Notes: a model not told the origin generated them from the letters alone. A stretch of DNA of 64,000 bases from Mycolicibacterium aubagnense (GCF_010730955.1 NZ_AP022578.1:202448-266447); one strand, 5' to 3'; positions 17,169 to 26,630 are shown, counted from the stretch's first letter. Numbers and translations: made by a program.

Positions 17169-18275
17169 ATGAAGACACGTGCTGCCGTGCTGTGGGGCCT
17201 GGGAGAAAAGTGGGAAGTCGAGGACATCGAGTTGGATCCTCCCGGCCCCGATGAAGTGCTCGTCCAGCTGACCGCGACCGGGTTGTGCCATTCCGATGAG
17301 CACCTCGTGACCGGCGACCTGCCCATTCCGCTGCCCGTCGTCGGTGGCCACGAGGGTGCCGGCACCGTGGTCGAAGTGGGTGCGGGGGTCGATAACGTCG
17401 CCGAGGGCGATTCGGTGATCCTGACGTTCCTGCCGTCGTGTGGGCACTGTTCCTATTGCGCGCGGGGGATGGGGAACATGTGCGAACTAGGCGCGGCGCT
17501 CATGATGGGACCCCAGATCGACGGCACTTACCGTTTCCATGCCCGGGGTGAGGACGTCGGCCAGATGTGCCTGCTGGGCACGTTCTCGGAATACACCGTG
17601 GTCCCCAAGGCGTCTCTGGTCAAAATCGACCAGGGGACACCGCTGGACAAGGCGGCGTTGATCGGGTGTGGTGTGACGACCGGGTACGGGTCGGCGGTGC
17701 GCACCGGTGAGGTGCGTGCCGGGGATACCGTGGTGGTGATCGGAGCCGGTGGCATCGGCATGAATGCGATTCAGGGTGCCCGCATCGCGGGCGCGTTGAA
17801 CATCGTGGCTGTCGATCCGGTGGCGTTCAAGCGTGAACAAGCCGGCGGTTTCGGTGCGACGCATGCCGTTGGCACGGTCGATGAGGCCTGGTCACTGATC
17901 AGTGACATCACCCGCGGCAAACTCGCCGATGTCTGCGTCTTGACCACCGATGTCGCCGAAGGGTCCTACATCGGCGAAGCGCTGTCCTTGGTCGGTAAAC
18001 GCGGCCGTGTGGTCGTTACCGCGATCGGGCACCCCGAAGACACCTCGATGTCGGGTTCACTGCTGGAATTAACGCTGTATGAAAAGCAGATCCGCGGCGC
18101 TCTGTACGGCTCGTCGAACGCCGCCCACGACATCCCGCGGCTCGTCGAACTGTATAACGCCGGACACCTCAAGCTCGATGAGCTGATCACCCGCGAGTAC
18201 ACCCTCGATCAGATCAACGAAGGCTACGCGGATATGCGATCGGGCCGCAACATCCGAGGACTCATCCGATTCTGA
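17169..18275 (+). CDS. NDMA-dependent zinc alcohol dehydrogenase (MDR family)
   Basis: 368 residues. The catalytic zinc site starts with Cys in GLCHSDEHL; the structural zinc Cys cluster is SCGHCSYCARGMGNMC; GHEGAGTVVEVG is the classic zinc-ADH signature; the Rossmann loop is VVVIGAGGIGMNAIQGA. The wording and length match the actinobacterial nicotinoprotein group (NDMA-dependent), which holds NAD tightly and depends on the redox cofactor mycofactocin. It would oxidise long-chain alcohols from CYP153. The ATG has an AAGGAGA site, 46 bp after fadD. Confidence 0.93.
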   Translation: MKTRAAVLWGLGEKWEVEDIELDPPGPDEVLVQLTATGLCHSDEHLVTGDLPIPLPVVGGHEGAGTVVEVGAGVDNVAEGDSVILTFLPSCGHCSYCARGMGNMCELGAALMMGPQIDGTYRFHARGEDVGQMCLLGTFSEYTVVPKASLVKIDQGTPLDKAALIGCGVTTGYGSAVRTGEVRAGDTVVVIGAGGIGMNAIQGARIAGALNIVAVDPVAFKREQAGGFGATHAVGTVDEAWSLISDITRGKLADVCVLTTDVAEGSYIGEALSLVGKRGRVVVTAIGHPEDTSMSGSLLELTLYEKQIRGALYGSSNAAHDIPRLVELYNAGHLKLDELITREYTLDQINEGYADMRSGRNIRGLIRF

Positions 18276-18552
18276 TAAGGCAGCCGAAGCGCGGGAGCGC
18301 GACCCCGGGAGCAAGCGAGCTGAGTACAACGGTTGAGTGCTGCGCGTCTGTGGCTCTTACCGTCGAAGTGTTGATGCAGGACTAGCGATCGAAAGTCAAT
18401 GTGCCCCATCGCCATAGGCGGTCGAGATGCGCGGCTGAGGTTGGCTGCGGTCACGCGTGTTGGTGTTGGCACCTACTGTCAGCCGGGAAGCCGTGATGAA
18501 ACGTAGCTTTTGACGAGTCTCAACAGTGCTACTGACAAGAGAGGAAGCGGCG

Positions 18553-19653
18553 ATGACGAAGATTCAAATTCCCTATCCCCATAGGAGGGGAGGGCACTGT
18601 GGTTCCGGTGCGCTTCGTGACCTTACTGAATGGGCCCAACTCGGATGGGGGACAGAAGCACTCAGTGAAGGATTGGTCTTCACCCTCGGCGGAGCCTTGG
18701 ACTTCTCGTACGTCCGCTCTACGCAGTTGTTCCCCCAGGTGTACCTGGTAGGACGCGGAAGCGACCTGGAACAAGATTACCTCACCCGTATTGGCGCAAC
18801 ATTCATTGTGCAATCGACCGATGACCCAGACGTGGGATGGGCATTTGTGGCCGACGAAATCGACAAAGGTCGACCCGTCATGGTCTGGGCTGACATCGGC
18901 GAACTCCCCTACCTGCGCGTCCGATTGCACATGAGCCGTCACGACATCGTCATCACCGGATACGATGACGAACAACAGGTCGCCTATGTGGTCGATAATG
19001 ACCGCGACACAACCCAGACGGTGGCCTACGACGACCTACGCCGGGCGCGGTCCTCGGTCGGGTTTCCCACACCTACCCGGCACACCACCTATCACGTCGA
19101 CTGGCCAGAACGAATGCCCGACCTCAGGTCGATCGCGGCCGATGCACTCGCCGCGAGCGCAGCGTTCATGCGCGGCGGTGCCGCAGGTGCGCCGCTACTG
19201 CGCATCGAGGCAGCTGAAGTAGAATCTTCCGGTTTGAAAGGTGTGCAGGACTTCGCCGATGACGTAAGGCATTGGCCAACGCTATTCGATGACGATGCCC
19301 TGACCGCGGCCTTGTTCGGGCTCGGGGCATTCATCGAGAAAGCCGGCACCGGCGGCGGGCTCTTTCGTACGTTGCAGGCGCAAGGTTGCCAAAACATCGC
19401 CGACCTCCTACATGACGCCGCGGCCGCCGAAGCGGCGGCCGCGGCCCGACATGCTTCCCAAGCGTGGTCTACGCTTGCGGCCGCAGCCACGGATGCCGGC
19501 ACATCGCTACGGAGTCGTAGTCTAGCTGCGGCCAAAGTCGCCGCGACGATCCCGGACGCCGAAACGCGCCTCGTCGAAGCCCTCGAAACGGCCAGTCGAT
19601 CCGTTGGCACTGTCGGTACCGGCATCGAAGCTCATCTGAAAGGCCATCTGTGA
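18553..19653 (+). CDS. BtrH_N/DUF4872 protein (copy A, intact)
   Basis: 366 residues with an N-terminal BtrH-type papain-like domain (about 1-165: GGHCGSGALRDL with the probable catalytic Cys16, SRHDIVITGYDD with the His, VVDND) and a C-terminal helical DUF4872-like part rich in Ala. BtrH moves an acyl group from a carrier to an amine in butirosin biosynthesis; a related acyl-transfer or proteolytic role here is only inference. Its stop overlaps the start of a decayed transglutaminase-like gene (GTGA). A second gene of the family survives only as a 33-residue fragment at 35549. The 277 bp before it hold no gene; TTTTGACGAG near 18510 may be a -35 element. Confidence 0.85.
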   Translation: MTKIQIPYPHRRGGHCGSGALRDLTEWAQLGWGTEALSEGLVFTLGGALDFSYVRSTQLFPQVYLVGRGSDLEQDYLTRIGATFIVQSTDDPDVGWAFVADEIDKGRPVMVWADIGELPYLRVRLHMSRHDIVITGYDDEQQVAYVVDNDRDTTQTVAYDDLRRARSSVGFPTPTRHTTYHVDWPERMPDLRSIAADALAASAAFMRGGAAGAPLLRIEAAEVESSGLKGVQDFADDVRHWPTLFDDDALTAALFGLGAFIEKAGTGGGLFRTLQAQGCQNIADLLHDAAAAEAAAAARHASQAWSTLAAAATDAGTSLRSRSLAAAKVAATIPDAETRLVEALETASRSVGTVGTGIEAHLKGHL

Positions 19654-19946
19654 GTGGCACTTCAAACCAATCGAGTTTCCTGAAGACTACTGGTTTCTCG
19701 ATTGGCAGCATGACGATGTTCAGCGCTTCGCCCAGAACGCGGTCGGTGACGTTCGTGACCCTTGTGCAGAAGGCGAGGTTGACCGTCACCGCTGTGGGGG
19801 ACAGGATTTGGTATGACCCTTATAGCACCGACGACGACCCCGAGCATTATCGGGCTGAGCTATGCGGCGACAGCGTCGAGGGCCTATTGCGGGGCCGGAC
19901 CAAATGGCTGATAGTGACGGAACTGGAAGGTGTACCGCAGCGATGA
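19650..19946 (+). pseudogene. Decayed transglutaminase-like protein (copy A)
   Basis: It aligns in three frames with the intact gene at 32325. It starts VSGT at the GTG overlapping the BtrH_N stop. A shift near 19690 then gives FLDWQHDDVQRFA (intact: FLDWQHESVRDFV). A further shift gives RIWYDPYSTDDDPEHYRA (intact: SIWYDPYTVTDDPHAYRA). Another gives ATASRAYC, the catalytic Cys region. The frame ends at 19946, and the His and Asp/Asn parts are absent. It is a clear pseudogene. Confidence 0.8.
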
Positions 19947-20071
19947 TCTCGGCGGGCTAACGAGTCCTTTACATACTGTCTTCCGGCGATCAGCCCAGCC
20001 GACGTCGGCGCAATTCTTCAGTCGCATGGTGGTCCATGCGACTGCGTGGTCCTATCTAGGAGGATTTCGTC

Positions 20072-20620
20072 ATCGACGAGCAAGCGGAAGAAGATTCGGC
20101 CATCGCGTGGTGGCATTCATTTCAGAATCGTGCTGTTGCCGCCGACGGCGACTACCTCGATGCGCACCATCCGTGGTGCCTTGGTTGCGGCACAGACAAT
20201 CCGCACGGGCATCGCCTGCGAGCGCGTCGGCGTGGCGACGGGGTGGTAGCCAGGCATATCTTCGACGGCCGACATCGCGGCGCACCCGGGATCGCACATG
20301 GCGGCGCAGTCATGACGGTTCTTGACGACACGGTGGGCATGCTGCTCTACGTCGTCGGTGAGATGGCCGTCACCCGTAAGCTCGACACCGAGTTCTTCGC
20401 GCCGGTATTGCTGGGGGTTCCCTACGAGGTCAGCGCCCAGCTCATGTCCAGAACCGGCCGGAAACTCGAAGTGCGGACAGAATTGCGCGAGGAAGCCACC
20501 GGCCAGCTGGTCGCGTCTGCGTCCGGGTTATTCGTCGTCGTCACGCTGGATCACTTCACTAGCTCCATACAGAAGGCGTCGTCAATACGCTGCACTGCGC
20601 GACCTCCCTGGGAGGGATGA
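20072..20620 (+). CDS. PaaI/hotdog-fold thioesterase-like protein without a standard start codon
   Basis: The frame is open from 20060 and encodes a hotdog thioesterase: CLGCGTDNPHGHRLRA, then APGIAHGGAVMTVLDDTVGM, where HGG and the Asp lie in the active-site helix, then YEVSAQLMSR. A strong AGGAGGA ends about 7 bases before codons GTC ATC, and no ATG, GTG or TTG occurs in frame until GTG 20243, which would remove the first 57 residues. GTC may be a mutated GTG. It would hydrolyse acyl-CoA esters. Either translation starts at a rare codon or the gene is silenced. Confidence 0.7.
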   Translation: MDEQAEEDSAIAWWHSFQNRAVAADGDYLDAHHPWCLGCGTDNPHGHRLRARRRGDGVVARHIFDGRHRGAPGIAHGGAVMTVLDDTVGMLLYVVGEMAVTRKLDTEFFAPVLLGVPYEVSAQLMSRTGRKLEVRTELREEATGQLVASASGLFVVVTLDHFTSSIQKASSIRCTARPPWEG

Positions 20621-20687
20621 CGCAACCCGTAAATCTGCTCATTTTTCAACCGGCGCAGGCTGCTCGGATTAAACCGGGGCCGACAGG

Positions 20688-20708
20688 CGGGTTTGCTAAG
20701 CAAACGCG
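20688..20708. repeat. 10-bp inverted repeat around GTTTGCT-A-AGCAAAC
   Basis: Perfect 7-bp arms with a single central base, extending to 10 bp with one mismatch. It lies in the convergent space between the thioesterase (ends 20620) and the TetR gene (ends 20786). A regulator site or a short terminator stem are both possible; there is no T-run. Nothing else is recognised in 20621-20785. Confidence 0.4.
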
Positions 20709-20785
20709 TACTCGACCACATCGTGGTGTACCAGCCTTCGGTAGCGTGACGCCGCAGCGTGTCGGCGAAAATACCGCCGGTCTCA

Positions 20786-21472
20786 TCAGCTGTGGCCCGC
20801 CGGGGAGTTGATATCGACCTGGATGTGCGAAGCGGCCGGGTCAGGTTTCTGGCCGAGGGTATACAGGCCAAGACTGCCGAGAAAACCCGCACAATGCTCG
20901 ATAAGCACTTCGGTCGATAGGTTTAGTTGTCCGTCTATCCAGCGACGGAGAATCTCGAACAGGCCCCCGACACCGTAGGTAGCGGCGAGATCTGCGACCT
21001 GAATCACCTCGCTGGGTATATCGAGATGCAGGCGGGCCTCTCTGAGGACGAGCTCCGCAAATTCGGACATCAGTTCGCTTCGCAGCTGCCGAAGCAGGGG
21101 TTCAGCGCCCGATTCGACAAACAATATGCGGGCCATGCTGGGCTCGTTCTCGATCATCTGAACCAGGGCCTTTATCGGAGCGTAAGCGAGTTCTTGAGGA
21201 GCAACGGTGTCATCCGGTATTGCCTTGGTGATCACGGCTTGGAAGGTGGTGGAGATCTTGGTGAACATCGCGCGCAGGAGCGCGTTTCTGTCGCGAAACT
21301 GCTGGTAGAAGTACCGGCTCGTCACTCCTGATTCCGTACACACAGCGGTCACGGTGCACGCGGCGGCTCCCTGCTTGCTCATGAGCGCGACCGCGGCGTC
21401 AATCAGCAGTGCGCGGCGCTGCGCATCGCGTTGAGTTGCGGACAGCCCGCCATAAACACGTGCTGGACTCAT
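20786..21472 (-). CDS. TetR-family transcriptional regulator
   Basis: 228 residues. The helix-turn-helix is at about 18-65 (RALLIDAAVALMSKQGAAAC, then CTESGVTSRYFYQQFRDRNA). The C-terminal half contains MARILFVESGAEPLLRQLRS, common in mycobacterial TetR proteins next to lipid or steroid genes. It is divergent from the ferritin-like hydrolase gene at 21546 with a 73-bp gap, which it most likely controls. Confidence 0.88.
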   Translation of the reverse strand: MSPARVYGGLSATQRDAQRRALLIDAAVALMSKQGAAACTVTAVCTESGVTSRYFYQQFRDRNALLRAMFTKISTTFQAVITKAIPDDTVAPQELAYAPIKALVQMIENEPSMARILFVESGAEPLLRQLRSELMSEFAELVLREARLHLDIPSEVIQVADLAATYGVGGLFEILRRWIDGQLNLSTEVLIEHCAGFLGSLGLYTLGQKPDPAASHIQVDINSPAGHS

Positions 21473-21545
21473 GCCCTACATTCTGGCAGTCTCATGTGAC
21501 AAGGCCTAAAGTCAGATCACACTACGGAGGAAGGACCCCGTCAAG

Positions 21546-22415
21546 ATGCCGGAAGATCGAGCCTCGACCAAGAGCCGTGTATTGCCAAAACCCCGGCGCG
21601 TTCGTTTCCCCATGCCCACCTCCACGAAGCGGCAACACTTCGTGGATGGCGACCTGGTGATGAGCCATTTCATCTCGGTGCTTTCTGCAACCTTCCCGGA
21701 AGGGGAAGACTTCTTCATCCGCTCGGTCAAGTATTTCCAGAGTTCCATCGACGATCCCCAATTGCTGACAGCGGTCAAGGGTTTCATCGGACAAGAGGCC
21801 ACACACCGGCATCAGCATCGGCTCCTCAACGAACGGCTCCAGGCCATGGGTTATCCGACCGCGCGGATCGACCGCCACGTCGCACGCCTGATCAAGCGAT
21901 TGGAGCGGCGCTTTTCGCCAGAAATGCGGCTGTCGATGACCTCTGCATTGGAGCACTACACCGCGACGCTCGCTGAAATCATTCTCACCAGCGATGACGC
22001 CCAGAAGCTCATCGGACAGACAGAGGTTCGACCGATTCTGCTGTGGCATGCGTTCGAGGAGTCGGAGCACAAAGCCGTCGCCTTCGACGCCTATCGGCTG
22101 ATTGGAGGCACCGAGCACACCCGCGTACGGGGCATGCGGATCGCCTCTGCAATTCTGTTCGGCGAACTCATTCTGCAGACTGCGCTGTCGATGGCTTCAG
22201 ACAAGGCCTCGTATAACCCGGTCACGTTGGTGCGTAGCCTACATCGCTTCAGTCGCACCCCGATGTTCACCGCCGATGCGCTGCAGCGATTCCGTTCGTA
22301 CAGCCGCCCCGGCTTCCACCCTGATGATTGGGACAGTGCCGCGGTCCTGGAGCGATGGAGCAAGGAACTGTTCGACCAAGACGGCTCACAGAAGGTCATC
22401 GCTCAGCCGGGGTAG
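21546..22415 (+). CDS. Predicted metal-dependent hydrolase, PF10118-type diiron helical protein
   Basis: 289 residues. Family blocks are FPEGEDFFIRSVKYF, FIGQEATHRHQHRLLNERL, LEHYTATLAEI and WHAFEESEHKAVAFDAY. The repeated Glu and ExxH pattern (EATH, EESEH) is that of a ferritin-like diiron site. The biochemical reaction of the family is not established. A strong hairpin follows, separating it from the convergent TetR gene at 22582. It is likely controlled by the divergent TetR at 20786. Confidence 0.82.
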   Translation: MPEDRASTKSRVLPKPRRVRFPMPTSTKRQHFVDGDLVMSHFISVLSATFPEGEDFFIRSVKYFQSSIDDPQLLTAVKGFIGQEATHRHQHRLLNERLQAMGYPTARIDRHVARLIKRLERRFSPEMRLSMTSALEHYTATLAEIILTSDDAQKLIGQTEVRPILLWHAFEESEHKAVAFDAYRLIGGTEHTRVRGMRIASAILFGELILQTALSMASDKASYNPVTLVRSLHRFSRTPMFTADALQRFRSYSRPGFHPDDWDSAAVLERWSKELFDQDGSQKVIAQPG

Positions 22416-22428
22416 CAAAAGTGCGTGC

Positions 22429-22470
22429 GGAGGGCGACGCAGAAAAACACTGTTTCTGCGTCGTTCCTCC
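22429..22470. terminator. Strong bidirectional hairpin between convergent genes
   Basis: An 11-bp perfect stem, CGACGCAGAAA (22435-22445) with its complement at 22453-22463, a 7-nt loop, and further partial pairing of the flanking GGAGG and CCTCC. It lies between the + gene ending at 22415 and the - gene ending at 22582. It lacks a long T-run, as is common in actinobacteria. Confidence 0.7.
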
Positions 22471-22581
22471 AAACAAACGACAGCGCGCCTGTCGTCACGG
22501 ATTGTACGCCCGGTGGCGGGTCAAGGCGACAGTCATACAGACAAATGCAGTCGGCCTCGAAACTCACGGAAAGGTTAAGCC

Positions 22582-23214
22582 TCAGCCGCTGACGACGTAG
22601 CGTTGAGCCAAGGTTTCAGCCAGTCGGCTCGTGTGCGCGACCACTTCCTTTTCGGTCACCGCAAGCAAACCGGAGTGCCAGGCCGTGATGACTTCGACGA
22701 ACCCCCCCACTGCAACCAAAGTGTCCATACGGAGGGCCGTCTCGTCGGCGTCTTCTCTGAGATGTGGCCGGCTTGCCTCGACGACCAACCGCGTTGCCTC
22801 CTGCAGCGCCACAGCGCGGCGATCTTGCAGCGGTGAGCTACCTACATGCTGAGCGAGGAGGATGTGGGCCCGGCCAGGATCGCGTGCGATCCGGTCGACC
22901 ACGATGGCGATCGCCGCGGTGATGGTTTCGATCGGTGGCCGATCCACACGCTCGTCGAAGAGCGCCGAAACCTCGCCGAGCATGTCATTGCGAACGCCAT
23001 CCCACGCTGCGACGAGAAGCTCATCGCGCGTCTTGAAGTCCTCGTAGAAGTATCGATCGTTGAGCCCTGTCCGGGCGCATACGCCGCGCATAGTCACTGC
23101 GGCCCAACCGCTCTCACTCCAAATCTCGGTCGCAGCCTCGATCAATTGCTGCCGTCGTTCTGCTCGACGCTCAGCACCGGTCCGACCACCCCAGACCTTG
23201 TTCCTCGACCTCAC
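22582..23214 (-). CDS. TetR-family transcriptional regulator
   Basis: 210 residues from GTG 23214 (preceded by AGATGGTGAG); the open frame continues upstream but looks non-coding there. The helix-turn-helix is at about 15-62 (RRQQLIEAATEIWSESGWAA, RTGLNDRYFYEDFKTRDELL). The C-terminal part contains RAHILLAQHVGSSPLQDRR. It diverges from the SDR gene at 23343 and probably controls the SDR/ferritin-like/BVMO run. Confidence 0.87.
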   Translation of the reverse strand: MRSRNKVWGGRTGAERRAERRQQLIEAATEIWSESGWAAVTMRGVCARTGLNDRYFYEDFKTRDELLVAAWDGVRNDMLGEVSALFDERVDRPPIETITAAIAIVVDRIARDPGRAHILLAQHVGSSPLQDRRAVALQEATRLVVEASRPHLREDADETALRMDTLVAVGGFVEVITAWHSGLLAVTEKEVVAHTSRLAETLAQRYVVSG

Positions 23215-23342
23215 CTCACCATCTTGACAAAGCGTCGGGCTCACGACCAAACTGGTGGCATGCGACCCCAATGGTGGCTGATGCCCCCAAACGAATTTCC
23301 TCCCGCACTGGAAGTCAGTGTCGCGATCCAAAGGGCAAGCAG

Positions 23343-24209
23343 ATGAGGTTCTTGCCGTTCGGTAATTCACCAGGTAGAACCCACCGCGCCCACGCAGTAG
23401 TCACAGGCGCAGGGAGCGGTATCGGCCGCGCGTTCGCCGTTGAGCTTGCACGCCGAGGTGGACGTGTTGTGTGTGCCGACAAAGACCCCATCACTGCGAA
23501 AGAGTCGGCCGAGATGGTGAGGCAGGCCGGCGGCGAGGGTTTCGATGTCGTATGCGACGTCACCGAACTTGAGCAGGTCCGTAACCTCGCTGATGCCAGT
23601 GAAGACTGGTTCGGCAAGGCGGCGAGTCTGGTGATCAACAACGCCGGAATCGGTGCCGGCGGCAATCGCATCGGCGCTACGTCGGTTGAGGACTGGAACG
23701 CTGCGATTTCTGTGAACCTTTGGGGTGTTATCCACGGGTGCGAGACTTTCGTTCCTCGCCTCCGGAGCAACGGCCGGGGCGGAGTGATCAATGTGGCGTC
23801 CGCCGCAAGTTTCGGCTCGGCGCCTCGAATGGGCGCATACAACGTGAGTAAGGCCGGCGTGCTCGCTCTGTCCGAGACATTGGCGGCCGAACTCAGCGGT
23901 ACTGACGTCAACGTCACAGTGCTTTGCCCCACCTTCGTCAAGACGAACATCGCCAATAATCCTCAGATTGAGGAGTCGGCGGCGAGACTCGCGACCAACC
24001 TGATGAGGTGGACCGGCATTTCGCCGGATCAGGTGGCTCGAACGACCTTGAACGCGCACGATCGCGGACAAATCTATGTCGTGCCCCAACTGGACGCGAA
24101 AATTTTGTGGCAACTGAAAAGAGCTTTACCCGGTCAGTTTACGCGGGCGTTGGGGCTGGTGGAACGCATGGCCTCATGGAACGATCCAACCGAACAGAGG
24201 GAGCAGTGA
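23343..24209 (+). CDS. Short-chain dehydrogenase/reductase
   Basis: 288 residues. The NAD(P) loop is TGAGSGIGRAF, the structural motif INNAGIGAGG, the catalytic Ser is in NVASAASFGS, and YNVSKAG gives Tyr and Lys. ADKDP after the second strand points to NAD. It is about 30 residues longer at the C-terminus than a minimal SDR. It resembles SadH-type enzymes found beside BVMOs, so a role in alcohol/ketone interconversion is likely. It is one base before the next gene, in a run that continues through the BVMOs. Confidence 0.92.
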   Translation: MRFLPFGNSPGRTHRAHAVVTGAGSGIGRAFAVELARRGGRVVCADKDPITAKESAEMVRQAGGEGFDVVCDVTELEQVRNLADASEDWFGKAASLVINNAGIGAGGNRIGATSVEDWNAAISVNLWGVIHGCETFVPRLRSNGRGGVINVASAASFGSAPRMGAYNVSKAGVLALSETLAAELSGTDVNVTVLCPTFVKTNIANNPQIEESAARLATNLMRWTGISPDQVARTTLNAHDRGQIYVVPQLDAKILWQLKRALPGQFTRALGLVERMASWNDPTEQREQ

Positions 24210-24210
24210 A

Positions 24211-25134
24211 ATGGCGTTCGCATATAGCGACATGCTCGAGACGATCAAGAACAAGCAATGGGCTCTCGCCGATATCGATTGGGACGCCCCTGGTGCGGAG
24301 TTGATCACCGACGAACAGCGCCCCAAACTCAAGCAGTTCATGTCCGACGTGGTGTGGATTGAGCATGTCGGAGCGCGCGCCTTCGCTGCGATGGCCCCGA
24401 AGGCGCCCTTCGAGGCGCTCGGAGACATTTACCGTTACTTTCACGCCGAGGAGCAGCGTCACGCCAACGCCGAACTTGCTCTGATGCGCCGTTGGGGCAT
24501 GATCGAGGAAGGCGAAAAGCCTGTACCAAATAAGAACATCCGTCTGGTGATCGAGTGGCTAGATCGGTACGCTGAGGCTCTTCCCCTGACTGTCATCGGC
24601 GCCGCGATTCCCGCACTGGAGACCGCGCTGGACGGGGCCCTGCTGAAATTTCTCCTTGATGAGGTCGACGACCCAATTTGCGGGGAAGTATTCAATAAGG
24701 TCAACAGCGACGAATCGCGGCACCTTGCAGTAGGTTTTCAAGTCCTGAATGACCTCGGCGCCAGTCCCATGCGAATCCATGCAATGCAAACGGTCGGCGC
24801 TGTGATGGACCCCCGTATTCTCACTGGCGCGTTGCTGTATATACCGCTTCTCACGCGCATGTTGATGAATCTCAACGCGATGGGGCTATCCGAAGAGAAG
24901 CTGTACAACGCGGTGACGCGATATGGCAATGTCGGGGACCGCAGTGAGCACACGCGGAGGGTGCCTGGATATCACATCTTGAAGGCCCATATGTCCGCCT
25001 CGATCAAGCGGTCCCAACCCCTTCACTTCGTTTCCCAGCGCTTAGGCAATGCGATCGACATCTTCCCCGTGCAAGTACTCGGGCGACCGCCTTCATGGAC
25101 GGATGAACTGACCTATGAACCGGTCGCTAAATGA
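24211..25134 (+). CDS. Ferritin-like diiron protein of unknown activity
   Basis: 307 residues, mostly helical. Two ExxH motifs separated by about 85 residues (YFHAEEQRHANAE and NSDESRHLAVGF), plus a Glu in ALETALDGAL, give a ferritin-like diiron site as in small oxygenases and desaturase-like proteins. I do not recognise a defined enzyme. Its ATG follows the SDR stop directly and its own stop overlaps the first BVMO start (ATGA). The tight coupling suggests a shared pathway, perhaps oxygenation before or after the Baeyer-Villiger step. Confidence 0.75.
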   Translation: MAFAYSDMLETIKNKQWALADIDWDAPGAELITDEQRPKLKQFMSDVVWIEHVGARAFAAMAPKAPFEALGDIYRYFHAEEQRHANAELALMRRWGMIEEGEKPVPNKNIRLVIEWLDRYAEALPLTVIGAAIPALETALDGALLKFLLDEVDDPICGEVFNKVNSDESRHLAVGFQVLNDLGASPMRIHAMQTVGAVMDPRILTGALLYIPLLTRMLMNLNAMGLSEEKLYNAVTRYGNVGDRSEHTRRVPGYHILKAHMSASIKRSQPLHFVSQRLGNAIDIFPVQVLGRPPSWTDELTYEPVAK

Positions 25135-26630
25135 CGGACACGGTAACGACTTTGATCGTCGGCGCCGGCTTCGCGGGTATCGGTACGGCGATGAGAATGC
25201 TTCAAGCGGGCATTGACGACTTCGTCATCCTGGAGCGATCACGTCGCATCGGGGGCACCTGGCGTGACAACACTTACCCCGGCGCCGCCTGCGATATTCC
25301 GTCATTGCTGTACTCCTACTCGTTCGAGCCGAACCCAGGCTGGACTCGCGCATACTCGGGGAGCGCAGAGATCCTCGCCTATATCGACGCAGTTGTCGCG
25401 AAATACGATCTTGGGAGGTTCATTCATTTCGGTGCGGACGTGAGTGCACTGGAATTCGACGAGGATGCCGGAGAGTGGGTTGTCGACACGACCGGCGGCA
25501 GGCGGTATAGGGGCCGTTCAGTCGTGATGGCTAGCGGGCCACTTGCTGACGCTAGTTTCCCCGACATTCGTGGCATCGAGTCGTACGAGGGGAAGAAGAT
25601 TCACAGTGCTCGGTGGGACCACTCCTATGACATGTGCGGTAAGAGGGTGGCGGTCGTCGGGACCGGCGCGAGCGCTGTGCAGATCATCCCCGAATTAGTC
25701 AAGTCGGCGGCGTCGGTCAAGGTCTTTCAGAGGACGCCCGGTTGGGTGCTACCGAGGGTGAATTTCCGGCATCCGGCCTGGGCGCGTTCGACTTTCAAGC
25801 GCATGCCGGCAACCGAACAGGCCCTACGAGGTGCGTGGTTTTGGGCGCATGAGGTCATGGCCGTGGGCATGGTTTGGGATACCGCTGCCACATCTGTCAT
25901 CCAAGCGGCCGCGAAGGCGAATCTGCGTCGGCAGGTGAAGGATACCTGGTTGAGACGTCAACTAACGCCGCAGTTCAGACCTGGGTGCAAACGCATGCTT
26001 ATGACTAGCGACTATTACCCCGCGCTCCAGGCTGATAACTGCAAACTCGTCAGCTGGCCGATCGCCACACTGGCTCCGAACGGAATTCGAACCGCCGACG
26101 GCATCGAGCATGAGGTGGACTGCATAGTATTCGCGACAGGCTTCGATGTGTGTAAACGCGGTACGCCATTTCCGATCCGGGGGCGCGACGGGCGAAAACT
26201 CGAAGATGAGTGGTCTGAGGGGAGATTTGCCTACAAGAGCGTGAGTGTGGCTGGGTATCCGAATTTGTTCTTTACTTTCGGGCCTAATTCCGGTCCTGGC
26301 CACAACTCCGCTCTTCTCTATATGGAGGCGGCAATCGATTACATCGTAAAAGCGATCGAGCTTTTGCGCGACGAAGGTAACGGAGTCCATACCCTGGATG
26401 TGAAAGAGGGTAGCCAAAACGCGTACCACTCCAATATTCAGCGGCGGTTACGACGCACGACCTGGAACTCGGGTTGCAGCAGCTGGTATTTGACCGAGGA
26501 TGGCTATAACGGCACGATGTATCCGGGCTTTGCGACTCAGTTCACCAGGGAACTGTCCCGTCTGGATATGCGGGATTACGATATCACTCGGCGTGACGAT
26601 GCTGACCTGAAGTTGGCACAAACACGCTGA
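25131..26630 (+). CDS. Flavin monooxygenase, Baeyer-Villiger type (BVMO 1)
   Basis: 499 residues. The FAD loop is VGAGFAGIGTAMR near residue 12, followed by GGTWRDNTYPGAACDIPSLL, and the NADPH loop is VVGTGASAVQIIPEL near 185. The fingerprint region reads YEGKKIHSARWDHS: it keeps Gly, His and Trp-Asp but has Tyr for the usual first Phe. The family inserts oxygen next to a ketone, giving an ester or lactone, using NADPH and O2. Its start overlaps the ferritin-like gene stop. It is the first of three BVMO genes in 5.6 kb. Confidence 0.9.
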   Translation: MTDTVTTLIVGAGFAGIGTAMRMLQAGIDDFVILERSRRIGGTWRDNTYPGAACDIPSLLYSYSFEPNPGWTRAYSGSAEILAYIDAVVAKYDLGRFIHFGADVSALEFDEDAGEWVVDTTGGRRYRGRSVVMASGPLADASFPDIRGIESYEGKKIHSARWDHSYDMCGKRVAVVGTGASAVQIIPELVKSAASVKVFQRTPGWVLPRVNFRHPAWARSTFKRMPATEQALRGAWFWAHEVMAVGMVWDTAATSVIQAAAKANLRRQVKDTWLRRQLTPQFRPGCKRMLMTSDYYPALQADNCKLVSWPIATLAPNGIRTADGIEHEVDCIVFATGFDVCKRGTPFPIRGRDGRKLEDEWSEGRFAYKSVSVAGYPNLFFTFGPNSGPGHNSALLYMEAAIDYIVKAIELLRDEGNGVHTLDVKEGSQNAYHSNIQRRLRRTTWNSGCSSWYLTEDGYNGTMYPGFATQFTRELSRLDMRDYDITRRDDADLKLAQTR

